Source of the DNA: CAVURS01 sp963834425 | Lineage (GTDB): Bacteria > Actinomycetota > Actinomycetes > Actinomycetales > CAVURS01 | Length of the DNA: 64,000 nt | NCBI GenBank assembly: GCA_963834425.1 | Contig: CAWIBR010000013.1 | Span: 124,001 to 188,000 of the forward strand | Reading direction: 5' to 3' | Part shown: in pieces, positions 49,109-58,235 of the stretch | Layout of the letters: the number at the start of each line of letters is the position of its first letter | Numbering within the stretch: position 1 is the stretch's first letter | Notes under the pieces: generated by a model | The model's input: only the letters and a program-made list of their open reading frames with translations | Told to the model about the DNA's origin: nothing | Database searches by the model: none | Program-made: the position numbers and the translations under genes

Positions 49109-49116
49109 GTTGTCAA
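49087..49116 (-). promoter_or_regulatory. Promoter of the nitroreductase-tetR operon
   Basis: On the minus strand a consensus TTGACA (49116-49111) is followed after 18 bases by CATTCT (49092-49087). One operator fills the spacer and the other covers the start-site region, so bound repressor would block polymerase. Confidence 0.6.
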
Positions 49117-49131
49117 GCCCGGGTCCGCGTT

Positions 49132-49161
49132 TTGACCCTCTGACCTGGGCGCCGGTACCCT
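49132..49161 (+). promoter_or_regulatory. Promoter of rplM-rpsI
   Basis: TTGACC (49132-49137), an 18-base spacer, TACCCT (49156-49161). The same arrangement as the rpsL promoter at 17121. Transcription would begin near 49168 and give a leader of about 65 bases with a hairpin (49171-49202). Confidence 0.7.
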
Positions 49162-49170
49162 CAGAGGTCG

Positions 49171-49202
49171 CCGCGTGTGCCTGCTGTGCACACCTTCGGC
49201 GG
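49171..49202 (+). ncRNA. Possible rplM leader hairpin
   Basis: GTGTGC (49175-49180) pairs with GCACAC (49188-49193), and CCGC (49171-49174) with GCGG (49199-49202) across a CTTC-containing bulge. It is in the short untranslated leader of rplM and could be an L13 autoregulatory site; only the fold is seen. Confidence 0.3.
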
Positions 49203-49233
49203 ATGCTGCCCGACCACCTCGCGAACGAAGGCT

Positions 49234-49683
49234 ATGACCGTGCGTACGTACACCCCCAAGGCCGGCGACGCTCAGCGTCAGTGGCTCGTCATCGACGCCA
49301 CCGACGTCGTGCTCGGCCGACTCGCCAGCCAGGTGGCCGTGCTGCTGCGCGGCAAGCACAAGCCGACCTTCGCACCGCACGTCGACATGGGCGACTTCGT
49401 GGTCGTCGTCAACGCCGACAAGGTCGCCCTGACCGGCGCCAAGCTCGAGCAGAAGCACGCCTACCGGCACTCCGGCTACCCGGGCGGCCTGAAGTCGCGC
49501 ACGTACGCCGAGATGCTGGACAAGCACCCGGCCAAGGCGGTCGAGAAGGCCGTCCGCGGCATGCTCCCCAAGAACTCCATCGGCCGCGCCCAGCTCGGCA
49601 AGCTCAAGGTCTACGCCGGCCCCGAGCACCCGCACCAGGCGCAGCGCCCGGAGCCGTTCGAGATCACCCAGGTCGCGCAGTAA
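49234..49683 (+). CDS. rplM: 50S ribosomal protein L13
   Basis: 149 residues, intact: TVRTYTPKAGDAQRQWLVID, ATDVVLGRLASQVAVLLRGK, GDFVVVVNADKVALTGAKLE and AVRGMLPKNSIGRAQLGKLK. ATG at 49234 is preferred over GTG at 49240 because GAAGG lies upstream. It is an early-assembly protein of the 50S subunit and is paired with rpsI as usual. Confidence 0.96.
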   Translation: MTVRTYTPKAGDAQRQWLVIDATDVVLGRLASQVAVLLRGKHKPTFAPHVDMGDFVVVVNADKVALTGAKLEQKHAYRHSGYPGGLKSRTYAEMLDKHPAKAVEKAVRGMLPKNSIGRAQLGKLKVYAGPEHPHQAQRPEPFEITQVAQ

Positions 49684-49745
49684 CACCCGACTAGTCGCCC
49701 AGAACTTCAGACCCAGCACGACATCAGCAGGACATAGGAGAACGA

Positions 49746-50270
49746 GTGGCCCAGCCCACCAGCACGATCGAGGCGTCCGACGCCGACGAGTTCGTCGACG
49801 GTTACGACGACGACGCCGCGCCGAGCAGCTACACCAGCGAGTCCAGCGACCCGGCCGTGCCGGCTCGCCGGCCCAGCGCTTCCGGCCCCGGGGCCGCGAC
49901 CGGCCGTCGCAAGGAGGCCATCGCCCGGGTGCGCATCGTCCCGGGCACCGGCCGCTGGGTGATCAACGGGCGCGACCTGGAGAGCTACTTCCCCAACAAG
50001 GTGCACCAGCAGGCCGTCGCCGAGCCGTTCACCGTCCTGGAGCTGACCGGCGCGTACGACGTGCTGGCCCGGGTCCACGGCGGCGGCGCCTCCGGCCAGG
50101 CCGGCGCGCTGCGCCTCGGCATCGCCCGTGCGCTCAACGGCGTCGACGAAGAGGCCAACCGCCCCGCGCTCAAGCGGGCGGGCTTCCTCACCCGCGACGC
50201 GCGGATCAAGGAGCGCAAGAAGGCTGGCCTGAAGAAGGCTCGCAAGGCTCCGCAGTACTCCAAGCGCTGA
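49746..50270 (+). CDS. rpsI: 30S ribosomal protein S9 with N-terminal extension
   Basis: 174 residues, GTG start after AGGAGAACGA. About 45 acidic/serine-rich residues (EASDADEFVDGYDDDAAPSS) precede the core GRRKEAIARVRIVPGTGRWV, INGRDLESYFPNKVHQQAVA, GGGASGQAGALRLGIARALN and the basic C-terminus KKARKAPQYSKR, whose last arginine touches the P-site tRNA. The core length is normal. Confidence 0.96.
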   Translation: MAQPTSTIEASDADEFVDGYDDDAAPSSYTSESSDPAVPARRPSASGPGAATGRRKEAIARVRIVPGTGRWVINGRDLESYFPNKVHQQAVAEPFTVLELTGAYDVLARVHGGGASGQAGALRLGIARALNGVDEEANRPALKRAGFLTRDARIKERKKAGLKKARKAPQYSKR

Positions 50271-50338
50271 CGCACGCGCCGGCCGGCTTCGGCCAGGGGA
50301 GCAGGGCAGTCAGCGCGAGGCAGCCATCGGAGGCGGCA

Positions 50339-51685
50339 GTGGCAAGCATTTTCGGCACCGATGGTGTTCGCGGCCTGGCCAACGTCGACCTGACCGCCGA
50401 GCTCGCGCTGGACCTCTCGGTGGCGGCTGCGCACGTTCTGGGCGACGTGGGCATCTTCGCCGGGCATCGGCCGCGCGCCGTCGTCGGCCGTGACCCTCGC
50501 GCCTCCGGGGAGTTCCTCTCGGCCGCGGTGATCGCGGGGCTGGCCAGTGCCGGGGTCGACGTCCTGGACGCCGGTGTCCTGCCGACGCCGGCCATTGCCT
50601 TCCTGACGGCCGACTCCGAAGCCGACCTCGGCGTCATGCTCTCGGCCTCTCACAACCCGATGCCGGACAACGGGATCAAGTTCTTCGCCCGCGGCGGCCT
50701 CAAGCTCGAGGACGACCTCGAGCTCGCAATCGAAGCCCGGATGCGAGAGAGCTGGCAGCGCCCGACCGGCGCCGCCGTCGGACGCGTGACGCCGTACGCC
50801 GGGGCTGCCGATGCCTACGTCGCGCACCTGCTCTCCGTCGTACCGCACCGGCTGGACGGGCTCAAGGTCGTGGTCGACTGCGCCAACGGGGCGGCCAGCG
50901 TGGTCTCGCCGCGCGCCCTGCGCGAGGCGGGCGCCGAGGTCGTCGTGATCCACGCCGAGCCGGACGGCCTCAACATCAACGAGAAGTGCGGTTCGACCCA
51001 CCTCGAGGACCTCTGCCTGGCGGTGCTGGCGCACGGCGCCGACGCGGGCATCGGCCACGACGGCGACGCCGACCGTTGCCTGGCTGTCGACGCCGAGGGT
51101 CGAGTGGTCGACGGCGACCAGATCATGGCGGTGCTGGCGCTCGCGCTGCGCGACCGCGGCCGGCTGACCCACGACACATTGGTCGCCACCGTGATGAGCA
51201 ACCTCGGCCTGCTGCTGGCGATGGAGGCCGAGGGCATTGCCGTGCGGCAGACCGCGGTCGGCGACCGGTATGTGCTCGAAGAGATGCGGGCGGGCGGCTT
51301 CAACCTCGGTGGCGAGCAGTCGGGGCACGTCGTCCTGGCCGATCACGCGACGACAGGCGACGGCGTCCTGTCCGGGCTGATGCTGCTGTCCCGGATGGCC
51401 GAGACCGGGCGCTCCCTGGCCTCGCTCGCCGCCGTGGTCGAGCGGCTCCCGCAGGTGCTGGTCAATGTCGCCGGCGTCGACAAGGCTCGGGCCGGCCACG
51501 ACGAGCAGGTCGCCGCCGCCGTCGCCGACGCGCAGACCGAGCTGGGCGGTCAGGGCCGGGTCCTGCTGCGGCCCTCCGGCACCGAGCCGCTCGTCCGGGT
51601 GATGGTCGAGGCCAGCGACGTCGCGCAGGCTCAGGAGGTTGCCGACCGGCTCGCCCTGGTCGTGCGCGAACGCCTCTCGTTGTGA
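50339..51685 (+). CDS. glmM: Phosphoglucosamine mutase
   Basis: Converts glucosamine-6-phosphate to glucosamine-1-phosphate for UDP-GlcNAc synthesis. 448 residues, intact, GTG start after GGAGG. FGTDGVRGLANVDLTAELAL, the phosphoserine loop VMLSASHNPMPDNGIKFF, metal-binding GHDGDADRCLAVDAEGR, sugar-binding GGEQSGHVVLADHATTGDGV and phosphate-binding RPSGTEPLVRVMVEA are present. It acts one step after GlmS, encoded 1.5 kb downstream. Confidence 0.97.
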   Translation: MASIFGTDGVRGLANVDLTAELALDLSVAAAHVLGDVGIFAGHRPRAVVGRDPRASGEFLSAAVIAGLASAGVDVLDAGVLPTPAIAFLTADSEADLGVMLSASHNPMPDNGIKFFARGGLKLEDDLELAIEARMRESWQRPTGAAVGRVTPYAGAADAYVAHLLSVVPHRLDGLKVVVDCANGAASVVSPRALREAGAEVVVIHAEPDGLNINEKCGSTHLEDLCLAVLAHGADAGIGHDGDADRCLAVDAEGRVVDGDQIMAVLALALRDRGRLTHDTLVATVMSNLGLLLAMEAEGIAVRQTAVGDRYVLEEMRAGGFNLGGEQSGHVVLADHATTGDGVLSGLMLLSRMAETGRSLASLAAVVERLPQVLVNVAGVDKARAGHDEQVAAAVADAQTELGGQGRVLLRPSGTEPLVRVMVEASDVAQAQEVADRLALVVRERLSL

Positions 51686-51701
51686 ACGCTGCGCCGTGAC
51701 G

Positions 51702-52130
51702 ATGCGGCGCCGCGGGGGCCAATCGGCCGGGCCGCTCGTCGTGGGCCTGCTGGTGTTGTTGGGCGTGCTGTTGCTGGCCGTGCTGGTGGCCGGGCATCTG
51801 TTCTCGAGTGGCTCCGCGGGTCCTGCTGCTGCCTCGACATCGTGCGCGATCAGCGGGCTGCCGCCGCAGACGGAGACGACCGTGCAGGAGATCGGGGCCG
51901 GGCCGCCGTACCGCTACCCGCAGGACGGCGTGACCTTCGACAACCGGGAGCACCTGCTGCCCAAGGAGCCGCTGGGCTACTACCGCGAGTTCACCGTGAC
52001 CACCCCTGGCTCGCCCGACCGGGGCACCCGCCGGGTGATCGCTGCCGGCGGCACCTCGACCGCCCCCACGACCCTGTATTACACGGGCAACCACTACGCG
52101 TCCTTCTGCCACGTCACCGGGGCCCCCTGA
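51702..52130 (+). CDS. Secreted guanyl-specific ribonuclease, RNase Sa family
   Basis: 142 residues from ATG 51702 (GTG 51696 adds two). A basic start and a signal-anchor helix (PLVVGLLVLLGVLLLAVLVA) lead to a mature domain that aligns with RNase Sa/barnase-type enzymes: SCAISGLPPQTETTVQEIG, QDGVTFDNREHLLP, GYYREFTV (catalytic Glu), RGTRRVIAAGG (Arg) and YYTGNHYASFCHV (His); cysteines sit where RNase Sa has its disulfide. The enzyme should cleave RNA after G outside the membrane. No barstar-like inhibitor gene adjoins it: rpsI-glmM precede and coaA (opposite strand) follows. Confidence 0.85.
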   Translation: MRRRGGQSAGPLVVGLLVLLGVLLLAVLVAGHLFSSGSAGPAAASTSCAISGLPPQTETTVQEIGAGPPYRYPQDGVTFDNREHLLPKEPLGYYREFTVTTPGSPDRGTRRVIAAGGTSTAPTTLYYTGNHYASFCHVTGAP

Positions 52131-52149
52131 CGCCGTTGGGCGGGGACGG

Positions 52150-53106
52150 TCAGAGCTTGCGAAGCCGGATCCGGGTCACCGCGTGGTCCGGGCCCTTGGC
52201 CAGGACGAGCGAGGCCCGGCTGCGGGTCGGCAGGACGTTCTCGACCAGGTTGACCCCGTTGATGCTCGCCCAGATCGACTCGGCGGTCGCCACGGCCTCG
52301 GCGTCGCTCAACTCGGCGTACCGATGGAAGTACGATCCCGGGTCGGCGAAGGCCGTCTCGCGCAGCCGCAGGAACCGCGCGACGTACCAGCTCCGCACGT
52401 CCTCAGCCCTGGCGTCGACGTAGATCGAGAAGTCGAAGAAGTCGCTGACGGCGAGGCTGCTGCCGCCATCGGCTCGGGCCAGCGGCGGCTGGAGGACGTT
52501 GAGGCCCTCGACGATGAGGACGTCCGGCCGATGGATCACGACGTGCTCGCCGGGGACGATGTCGTAGGTCAGGTGCGAGTAGACCGGGGCGAGGACCTCA
52601 TCCTGCCCGGACTTGACCGCGGCGATGAACCGCAAGAGCGCCCGCCGATCGTACGACTCGGGAAAACCCTTGCGCTGCAACAGTCCTCGTCGTTCCAGCT
52701 CGTGGTTCGGCAACAAGAAGCCGTCGGTCGTCACGAGCTCGACGCGGGGCGTCTCCGGCCATCGGGCGAGCAGCTCGCGCAGGATGCGCGCGGTCGTGGA
52801 CTTGCCGACGGCCACCGATCCGGCGATGCCGATGACGAACGGCGTGCGCTCCGGCTGCTCGCCCAGGAACTGGGTCGTGACCTGGTGCAGCGAGCCGGCC
52901 TCGCGGACGAAGAGGTTGAGCAGCCGGGACAGCGGCAGGTAGACCTCCTCGACCTCGCGCAGGTCGATCCGCTCCCCGAGCCCGCGCAGCTCGCCCAGGT
53001 CGGCCTCGGTCAGCGTGAGGGGGGTCTGGTCACGCAGCCGCGCCCACGCCGCACGGTCGAGCTCGACGTACGGAGAGGGAAGGCTGGCAGCGCCGCCGGT
53101 GGCCAC
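52150..53106 (-). CDS. coaA: Pantothenate kinase, type I
   Basis: First step of coenzyme A synthesis. 318 residues from GTG at 53106 (upstream in-frame starts would overlap the glmS promoter). SPYVELDRAAWARLRDQTPL, P-loop FVIGIAGSVAVGKSTTARIL, LVTTDGFLLPNHELERRGLL, RKGFPESYDRRALLRFIAAV and VYSHLTYDIVPGEHVVIHRP are diagnostic, with a C-terminal HAVTRIRLRKL. It is divergent from glmS with a 76-base shared gap. Confidence 0.96.
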   Translation of the reverse strand: MATGGAASLPSPYVELDRAAWARLRDQTPLTLTEADLGELRGLGERIDLREVEEVYLPLSRLLNLFVREAGSLHQVTTQFLGEQPERTPFVIGIAGSVAVGKSTTARILRELLARWPETPRVELVTTDGFLLPNHELERRGLLQRKGFPESYDRRALLRFIAAVKSGQDEVLAPVYSHLTYDIVPGEHVVIHRPDVLIVEGLNVLQPPLARADGGSSLAVSDFFDFSIYVDARAEDVRSWYVARFLRLRETAFADPGSYFHRYAELSDAEAVATAESIWASINGVNLVENVLPTRSRASLVLAKGPDHAVTRIRLRKL

Positions 53107-53169
53107 GGTCGGCCATTGTGTCCCACTGCCCGCGCGGCGCAGCGCACGGTCGCGGGTCCGACCGCCCGA

Positions 53170-53175
53170 TAGCCT
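53170..53175 (+). promoter_or_regulatory. -10 box TAGCCT placed for leaderless glmS transcript
   Basis: TAGCCT ends eight bases before the glmS ATG at 53183, so transcription would begin at or next to the start codon. No Shine-Dalgarno is seen. The same TAGCCT-to-start spacing recurs before tsaB (59965) and tsaD (61154). Confidence 0.5.
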
Positions 53176-53182
53176 GGACGGC

Positions 53183-55043
53183 ATGTGCGGAATCGTGGGG
53201 TACGCCGGTCCGACCGACGACGACGTCGCGCTCACCGTGGTCCTGGACGGGCTTCGCCGCCTGGAGTACCGCGGCTATGACTCGGCCGGGATCGCGGTCG
53301 TCACCGACCGCGGCCTGGTCACCGAGAAGCGCGCGGGCAAGCTGGTCAACCTGACCGATGCGCTCGAGGATGACGCGCTGCCGGTCACCCGGACGGCGAT
53401 CGGGCACACCCGATGGGCCACCCACGGCGCGCCGACCGATGCCAACGCCCACCCGCATCGCGGCGGCAAGGACCGCAAGCTGGCCCTGATCCACAACGGC
53501 ATCATCGAGAACTACGCCCCGCTCAAGGCCGAGCTGATCGCCTCGGGCATCGAGTTCGAGTCCGAGACCGACACCGAGGTCGCCGCTCATCTGGTGGCCG
53601 CCGAGTACGTCGAGACCGGCGACCTGGCCGAGGCGATGCGCCGGGTCTGCCGCCGGTTGGACGGCGCCTTCACCCTGCTGGTCGTGCACGCCGACGCGCC
53701 GGGGGTCGTCGTCGGGCGCGCGCCGCAACTCTCCACTGGTGGTCGGCGTCGGCGAGGGTGAGAACTTCCTCGGCTCGGACGTCGCGGCGTTCATCAGCCG
53801 CACGCGCGAGGCGATCGAGCTCGGCCAGGACCAGGTCGTCGAGATCACCCCGGGCGCGATCGTGATCACCGATTTCGAGGGAAATCCCGCGCAGGGCAAG
53901 GCTTTTCACGTCGACTGGGACGCCGCCGCGGCCGAGAAAGGCGGCTACCCGTCGTTCATGGCCAAGGAGATCAACGAGCAGCCGCAGGCGGTCGCCGACA
54001 CTCTGCTGGGGCGCACCGACGCCGAGGGCCGGCTGACCCTGGACGAGCTCCGGATCCCGGTCGAGCAGCTCCAGGCGATCGACCGGGTCGTCGTGATCGC
54101 TTGCGGCACAGCGTCGTACGCCGGTTCGGTCGCGAAGTACGCTCTCGAGCACTGGTGTCGGATCCCGACCGAGGTCGCCCTCGCCCACGAGTTCCGCTAC
54201 AGCGATCCGGTGGTCGACGAGCACACGCTGGTCGTGGCCATCTCACAGTCCGGCGAGACGATGGACACGCTGATGGCGGTCCGCCACGCGCGTGAGCTGG
54301 GCGCGTTGGTCCTGGCCATCTGCAACACCCACGGCTCCTCGATCCCGCGCGAGTCGGACGCGGTGCTCTACACCCACGCCGGTCCCGAGATCGCCGTCGC
54401 GTCGACCAAGGCGTTCCTGGCGCAGATCACGGCGTGCTACCTGCTCGGGCTCTACCTCGCGTCCCTGCGCGGCGGCTCGTACGCCGATGACGCGGCCGCG
54501 GTGCTGCGGGACCTGCACGCCATGCCGGCCAAGATCCAGCAGGTACTCGATGGATTGCAGCAGGTCCGCGAGATCGCGCACTGGATGGCCGACACCCGTT
54601 CGGTGCTCTTCCTGGGCCGGCATGTGGGCTATCCGGTGGCGCTCGAGGGGGCGCTCAAGCTCAAGGAGCTGGCCTACATCCACGCCGAGGGGTTCGCCGC
54701 GGGTGAGCTCAAGCACGGGCCGATCGCGCTGATCGAGCCGGGCCAGCCGGTCTTCGTCATCGTGCCCTCGCCGTCGATGCCGCACGGGCTGCACGCCAAG
54801 GTCGTCTCCAACATCCAGGAGATCCGGGCCCGCGGGGCTCGCACGCTGGTGATCGCGGAGGAGGGCGACACCGACGTCACGGCGTACGCCGATGTCGTGA
54901 TCCGCGTGCCCGCCTGCCCGCCGCTGCTGGCCCCACTGCTGACGACGGTGCCGCTGCAGGTCTTCGCCTGCGAGCTGGCGACGGCGAAGGGCCTGGACGT
55001 CGACCAGCCCCGGAACCTGGCCAAGTCGGTCACGGTCGAGTAG
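53183..55043 (+). CDS. glmS: Glucosamine-6-phosphate synthase, isomerizing (one frameshift)
   Basis: Makes glucosamine-6-phosphate from fructose-6-phosphate and glutamine. The N-terminal amidotransferase has catalytic Cys2 (MCGIVGYAG), GLRRLEYRGYDSAGIAV, GHTRWATHGAPTDANAHPH and HNGIIENYAPLKAELIASG. After an extra C at 53726 the frame resumes with NSPLVVGVGEGENFLGSDVA, and two SIS domains follow (VVIACGTASYAGSVAKYALE, ISQSGETMDTLMAVRHAREL, LGRHVGYPVALEGALKLKEL), ending LAKSVTVE. The corrected length is about 619 residues. Confidence 0.96.
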
Positions 55044-55082
55044 CGGCGCCGGACCCTTTCGTGATCCTCGGATGATCGCCGG

Positions 55083-55439
55083 ATGATCGTTGGCGTGGGT
55101 ATCGACGTCGTCGACGTGGCCCGGTTCGAGCAGACGTTGCAGCGCACGCCTGGCCTGCTGACCCGGCTGTTCACCGACGCCGAACGGCATCTGCCGATCA
55201 ACTCGCTCGCCGCGAGCTTCGCCGCCAAGGAGGCGCTGGCCAAGTCGCTGGGCGCGCCGGCCGGGCTGCACTGGACCGACGCGTGGGTTCGCCGCGACGA
55301 GGCCGGGCGGCCGCACCTGCACGTGCAGGGCACCGTCGCCGCCCGGGTCGCCGAGCTCGAGGTCGCCTCGCTGCATGTCTCGCTGTCGCACGACGCCGGC
55401 ATCGCGTCGGCCGTCGTGATCGCCGAGGGGGCCGCGTGA
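55083..55439 (+). CDS. acpS: Holo-ACP synthase
   Basis: Transfers phosphopantetheine from CoA to acyl carrier protein. 118 residues, intact: MIVGVGIDVVDVARFEQTLQ (metal-ligand Asp), LAASFAAKEALAKSLGAPAG (Glu and Lys motif) and LHVSLSHDAGIASAVVIAEG. The stop overlaps the GTG of nnrD. It uses CoA, whose synthesis begins with the neighbouring coaA. Confidence 0.96.
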   Translation: MIVGVGIDVVDVARFEQTLQRTPGLLTRLFTDAERHLPINSLAASFAAKEALAKSLGAPAGLHWTDAWVRRDEAGRPHLHVQGTVAARVAELEVASLHVSLSHDAGIASAVVIAEGAA

Positions 55440-56986
55440 TCTCGGCGTACTCGGTGCAGGACGTCCGCACCGCTGAGGACCGGGCGATGGAGGTGGTGCC
55501 CGAGGGGTTCTTGATGCAGCGGGCGGCGAGCGGGCTGGCGGTGGCCATCGCCGAGCTGCTGCCCGACGGCGTGTACGGCGCGCGGGTGGTGCTGCTGGTC
55601 GGGCCGGGCAGCAACGGCGGCGACGCCCTGTGGGCCGGCGCTCTGCTGGCCCGGCGTGGAGCCCGGGTCGACGCCCTGCTGCTGACCGAGACGGTGCACG
55701 CCGAGGGCCTCGCCGCCCTGACCCGAGCCGGCGGCCGCACCCACGAGTGCGCGGATCTACACCAATCCGCACTTGGCACGGTGCGTCTCCGTGACGAACC
55801 TATTGGCACGGTGCGTCCCCGTGCCAATGAAGTCGGGGTCGTGTGCGGGAGGTGCTGGCGGGGGCGCAGGTGGTGGTGGACGGGATCCTCGGGATCGGGG
55901 GGCGGCCGGGGCTGCCGGAGGCGGCCGTTGCGGTGCTGGCGGCCGTGCCGGACGAGGCGGTCGTCGTCGCGGTCGACCTGCCGAGCGGCATCGACCCTGA
56001 GACCGGCGAGACGCCCGCCGACAGCGCCGCCCACGTCTGGGCCGACGTCACCGTGACCTTCGGGGTGGTCAAGCCCGGCCTGCTGCTGCCGCCGGGCGAT
56101 CGCGCGGCCGGCCAGGTGCGCGCTGGTCGACATCGGCCTCGGCCCGCACCTGCACGGCCTGGTGCCGGCCGTCCAGCAGTGGCAGCCACGAGGATGTCGC
56201 GGCCGCGTGGCCGGTGCCGGGACCGGGCGATGACAAGTACTCGAGGGGGGTGCTCGGCGTCGTCGCCGGCGGCCCGACGTACACCGGAGCCGCGGTGCTG
56301 TGCACCGGTGCGGCGGTCGCCACGGGTGCCGGGATGGTCCGGTACGTCGGGCCGCCGGAGCCGACCGACCTGGTCCGGGCCCGCTGGCCGGAGGTCGTGC
56401 CCGGCGCCGGCCGCGTGCAGGCGTGGGCGCTCGGCCCGGGCCTGGACCCCGACCCCAGCACCGAAGCCGGGGCGCACCAAGCCGATGCGGTCCGCACTGC
56501 TCTGGCCGAGGACCGGCCGGCCCTGGTCGACGCCGGGGCGCTGGGCCTGCTCGGCGAGCGGTCGGCGCCGACCCTGCTCACCCCGCATGCGGGGGAGCTG
56601 GCCCGGCTGCTCACCGAGCGCACCGGCGAGACGGTCGAGCGATCCGCGGTGGAGGCCCAGCCGCTGCGCCACGCCCGCCAGCGCGGCCGAGCTGACCGGA
56701 GCGACCGTGTTGCTCAAGGGGGCGACCTGCGTCCTGGCCAGCCCCGGACGGCCGGGTCCAAACGGCCCAGGACGGACCGGCCTGGCTGGCCACGGCCGGC
56801 TCGGGCGACGTGCTGGCCGGGATCGCCGGCACGCTGCTGGCCGCCGGGTTGGACGCCATGGCTGCCGGTGCGATGGCCGTCGTCGTGCACGGCCTGGCCG
56901 CGCCCGTGGCCAACGCCGGAGGGCCGGTGCCCGCCGAAGCCCTGCTGCGCGCGCTGCCCGACACGATCGCGACGCTGCTTCGCTGA
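55436..56986 (+). CDS. nnrD: Bifunctional NAD(P)H-hydrate epimerase/dehydratase (frameshifted, interrupted by repeats)
   Basis: Repairs hydrated NAD(P)H. The N-terminal epimerase has ISAYSVQDVRTAEDRAMEVV, LLVGPGSNGGDALWAGALLA and, after the repeat insertion (55773-55832), VLAGAQVVVDGILGIGG and VVAVDLPSGIDPETGE. The C-terminal ADP-dependent dehydratase has KYSRGVLGVVAGGPTYTGAA, LLTPHAGELARLL, TVLLKGATCVLASP and LATAGSGDVLAGIAGTLLAA. Indels lie in the repeat region and near 56120, 56187, 56681 and 56746. About 516 codons, against roughly 480 usually; the excess is mostly the repeat segment. Confidence 0.9.
55773..55832 (+). repeat. Two tandem 30-bp palindrome-bearing repeats inside nnrD
   Basis: Units 55773-55802 and 55803-55832 share TTGGCACGGTGCGTC, then T or C, then CCGTG. 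In the second unit ATTGGCACGG (55802-55811) and CCGTGCCAAT (55819-55828) form a perfect 10-bp stem; the first unit is a decayed version. They encode a non-conserved insert (SALGTVRLRDEPIGTVRPRA) between two conserved epimerase strands. Confidence 0.85.
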
Positions 56987-57047
56987 GCCGCGCCGAAGGA
57001 CCCGAGCCCGCGCGGGCACCCGAGCAGCCCTGACAGACTGGCGGGCG

Positions 57048-58235
57048 ATGAGCACGACAGGCCTGGACCCGACGGCGCCCCGGCCGGTGGCGACGCTGCC
57101 GGCGCTCGCCGAGATCGACCTGGCCGCCGTGCGGTCCAACGTCGCCGAGCTGGACCGCATCGCGGGCGGAGCCGCCGTGATGGCCGTCGTCAAGGCGGAC
57201 GCCTACGGCCACGGGCTCGTTCCCTGCGCGCAGGCGGCCCTCGCCGGCGGAGCCACCTGGCTCGGCGTGGCCCAGCTGGACGAAGGGTTGGCGCTGCGCC
57301 GGGCGGGCGTCGGTGGCCGCCTGTTGTCCTGGCTGCACGTGCCGGGTGAGCCGTTCGACCAGGCCCTGCTGGCCGACATCGACCTCTCGGTCTCGGCCGG
57401 GTGGGCGCTCGCCGAGATCCGCGCCGCTGCGGTGCGGACGGGCCGGGTCGCCCGGATCCACCTCAAGGCGGACACCGGGCTGTCCCGCAATGGCTGCCAA
57501 CCGGCCGACTGGCCGGACCTGCTCGTAGCCGCTGCCGCGGCCCAGGCCGAGGGCACGGTCGAGGTGGTCGGCGTCTGGTCGCACCTGGCCTGCGGCGACG
57601 CGCCGCAACACTCGACGGTCCGGGCCCAGCGCGAGCTCTTCGAACAGATGGCGGCCGCGGCCGAGCGGGCCGGGCTGCGGGTGCAGCTACGACACCTGGC
57701 CAACTCGGCGGCCACGCTGACCGACCCGGCCGCACACTTCGACCTGGTCCGGCCCGGCATTGCGGTCTACGGGCTCTCGCCGGTGCCGGACCTCGGCGAT
57801 CCCGCGGCGTACGGGTTGATGCCCGCGATGACCCTGCGCGGACGCCTGGCCGGCGTCAAGCGGGTGCCGGCCGGGGAGGGTGTGAGCTACGGCCACGAGT
57901 ACCACACCGAGCGCGACACCACGCTCGCCCTGGTCCCGCTCGGGTACGCCGACGGCGTGCCGCGCAGCGCCAGCAACCGCGGCGAGACGTTGGTGGCCGG
58001 CCGTCGCCGGCGGATCGCCGGCCGGGTCTGCATGGATCAGTACGTCGTGGACCTCGGCGACGGGCCGGACGCCGCGGCCGCGCGGCCCGGAGACGACGCG
58101 GTCCTGTTCGGCTCCGGCGCGCACGGAGAGCCGACGGCGCAGGACTGGGCCGAGGCGGCCGGGACCATCTCCTACGAGATCGTCACCCGGATCGGCTCGC
58201 GGGTTCCGCGCGCGTACGTCGGCGGGGCCGCATGA
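57048..58235 (+). CDS. alr: Alanine racemase
   Basis: PLP enzyme supplying D-alanine for peptidoglycan. 395 residues, intact. ALAEIDLAAVRSNVAELDRI, catalytic lysine K49 in VMAVVKADAYGHGLVPCAQA, LKADTGLSRNGCQPADWPDL, VWSHLACGD, RPGIAVYGLSPVP, catalytic Tyr in GEGVSYGHEYHTERDTTLAL, and GRVCMDQYVVDLGD. A CAGACT box nine bases before the ATG suggests a short or absent leader. The stop overlaps the next gene. Confidence 0.97.
   Translation: MSTTGLDPTAPRPVATLPALAEIDLAAVRSNVAELDRIAGGAAVMAVVKADAYGHGLVPCAQAALAGGATWLGVAQLDEGLALRRAGVGGRLLSWLHVPGEPFDQALLADIDLSVSAGWALAEIRAAAVRTGRVARIHLKADTGLSRNGCQPADWPDLLVAAAAAQAEGTVEVVGVWSHLACGDAPQHSTVRAQRELFEQMAAAAERAGLRVQLRHLANSAATLTDPAAHFDLVRPGIAVYGLSPVPDLGDPAAYGLMPAMTLRGRLAGVKRVPAGEGVSYGHEYHTERDTTLALVPLGYADGVPRSASNRGETLVAGRRRRIAGRVCMDQYVVDLGDGPDAAAARPGDDAVLFGSGAHGEPTAQDWAEAAGTISYEIVTRIGSRVPRAYVGGAA

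Noticed and set aside
51702..53106. Toxin-antitoxin pair formed by the ribonuclease and its neighbour
   Set aside because: The neighbour is plainly pantothenate kinase on the opposite strand, and the ribonuclease has an export signal; no barstar-like protein is present.
55044..55082. Short direct repeat ATGATCG..GGATGATCG before acpS
   Set aside because: Only a few bases, overlapping the start codon, without symmetry or a second copy; not informative.
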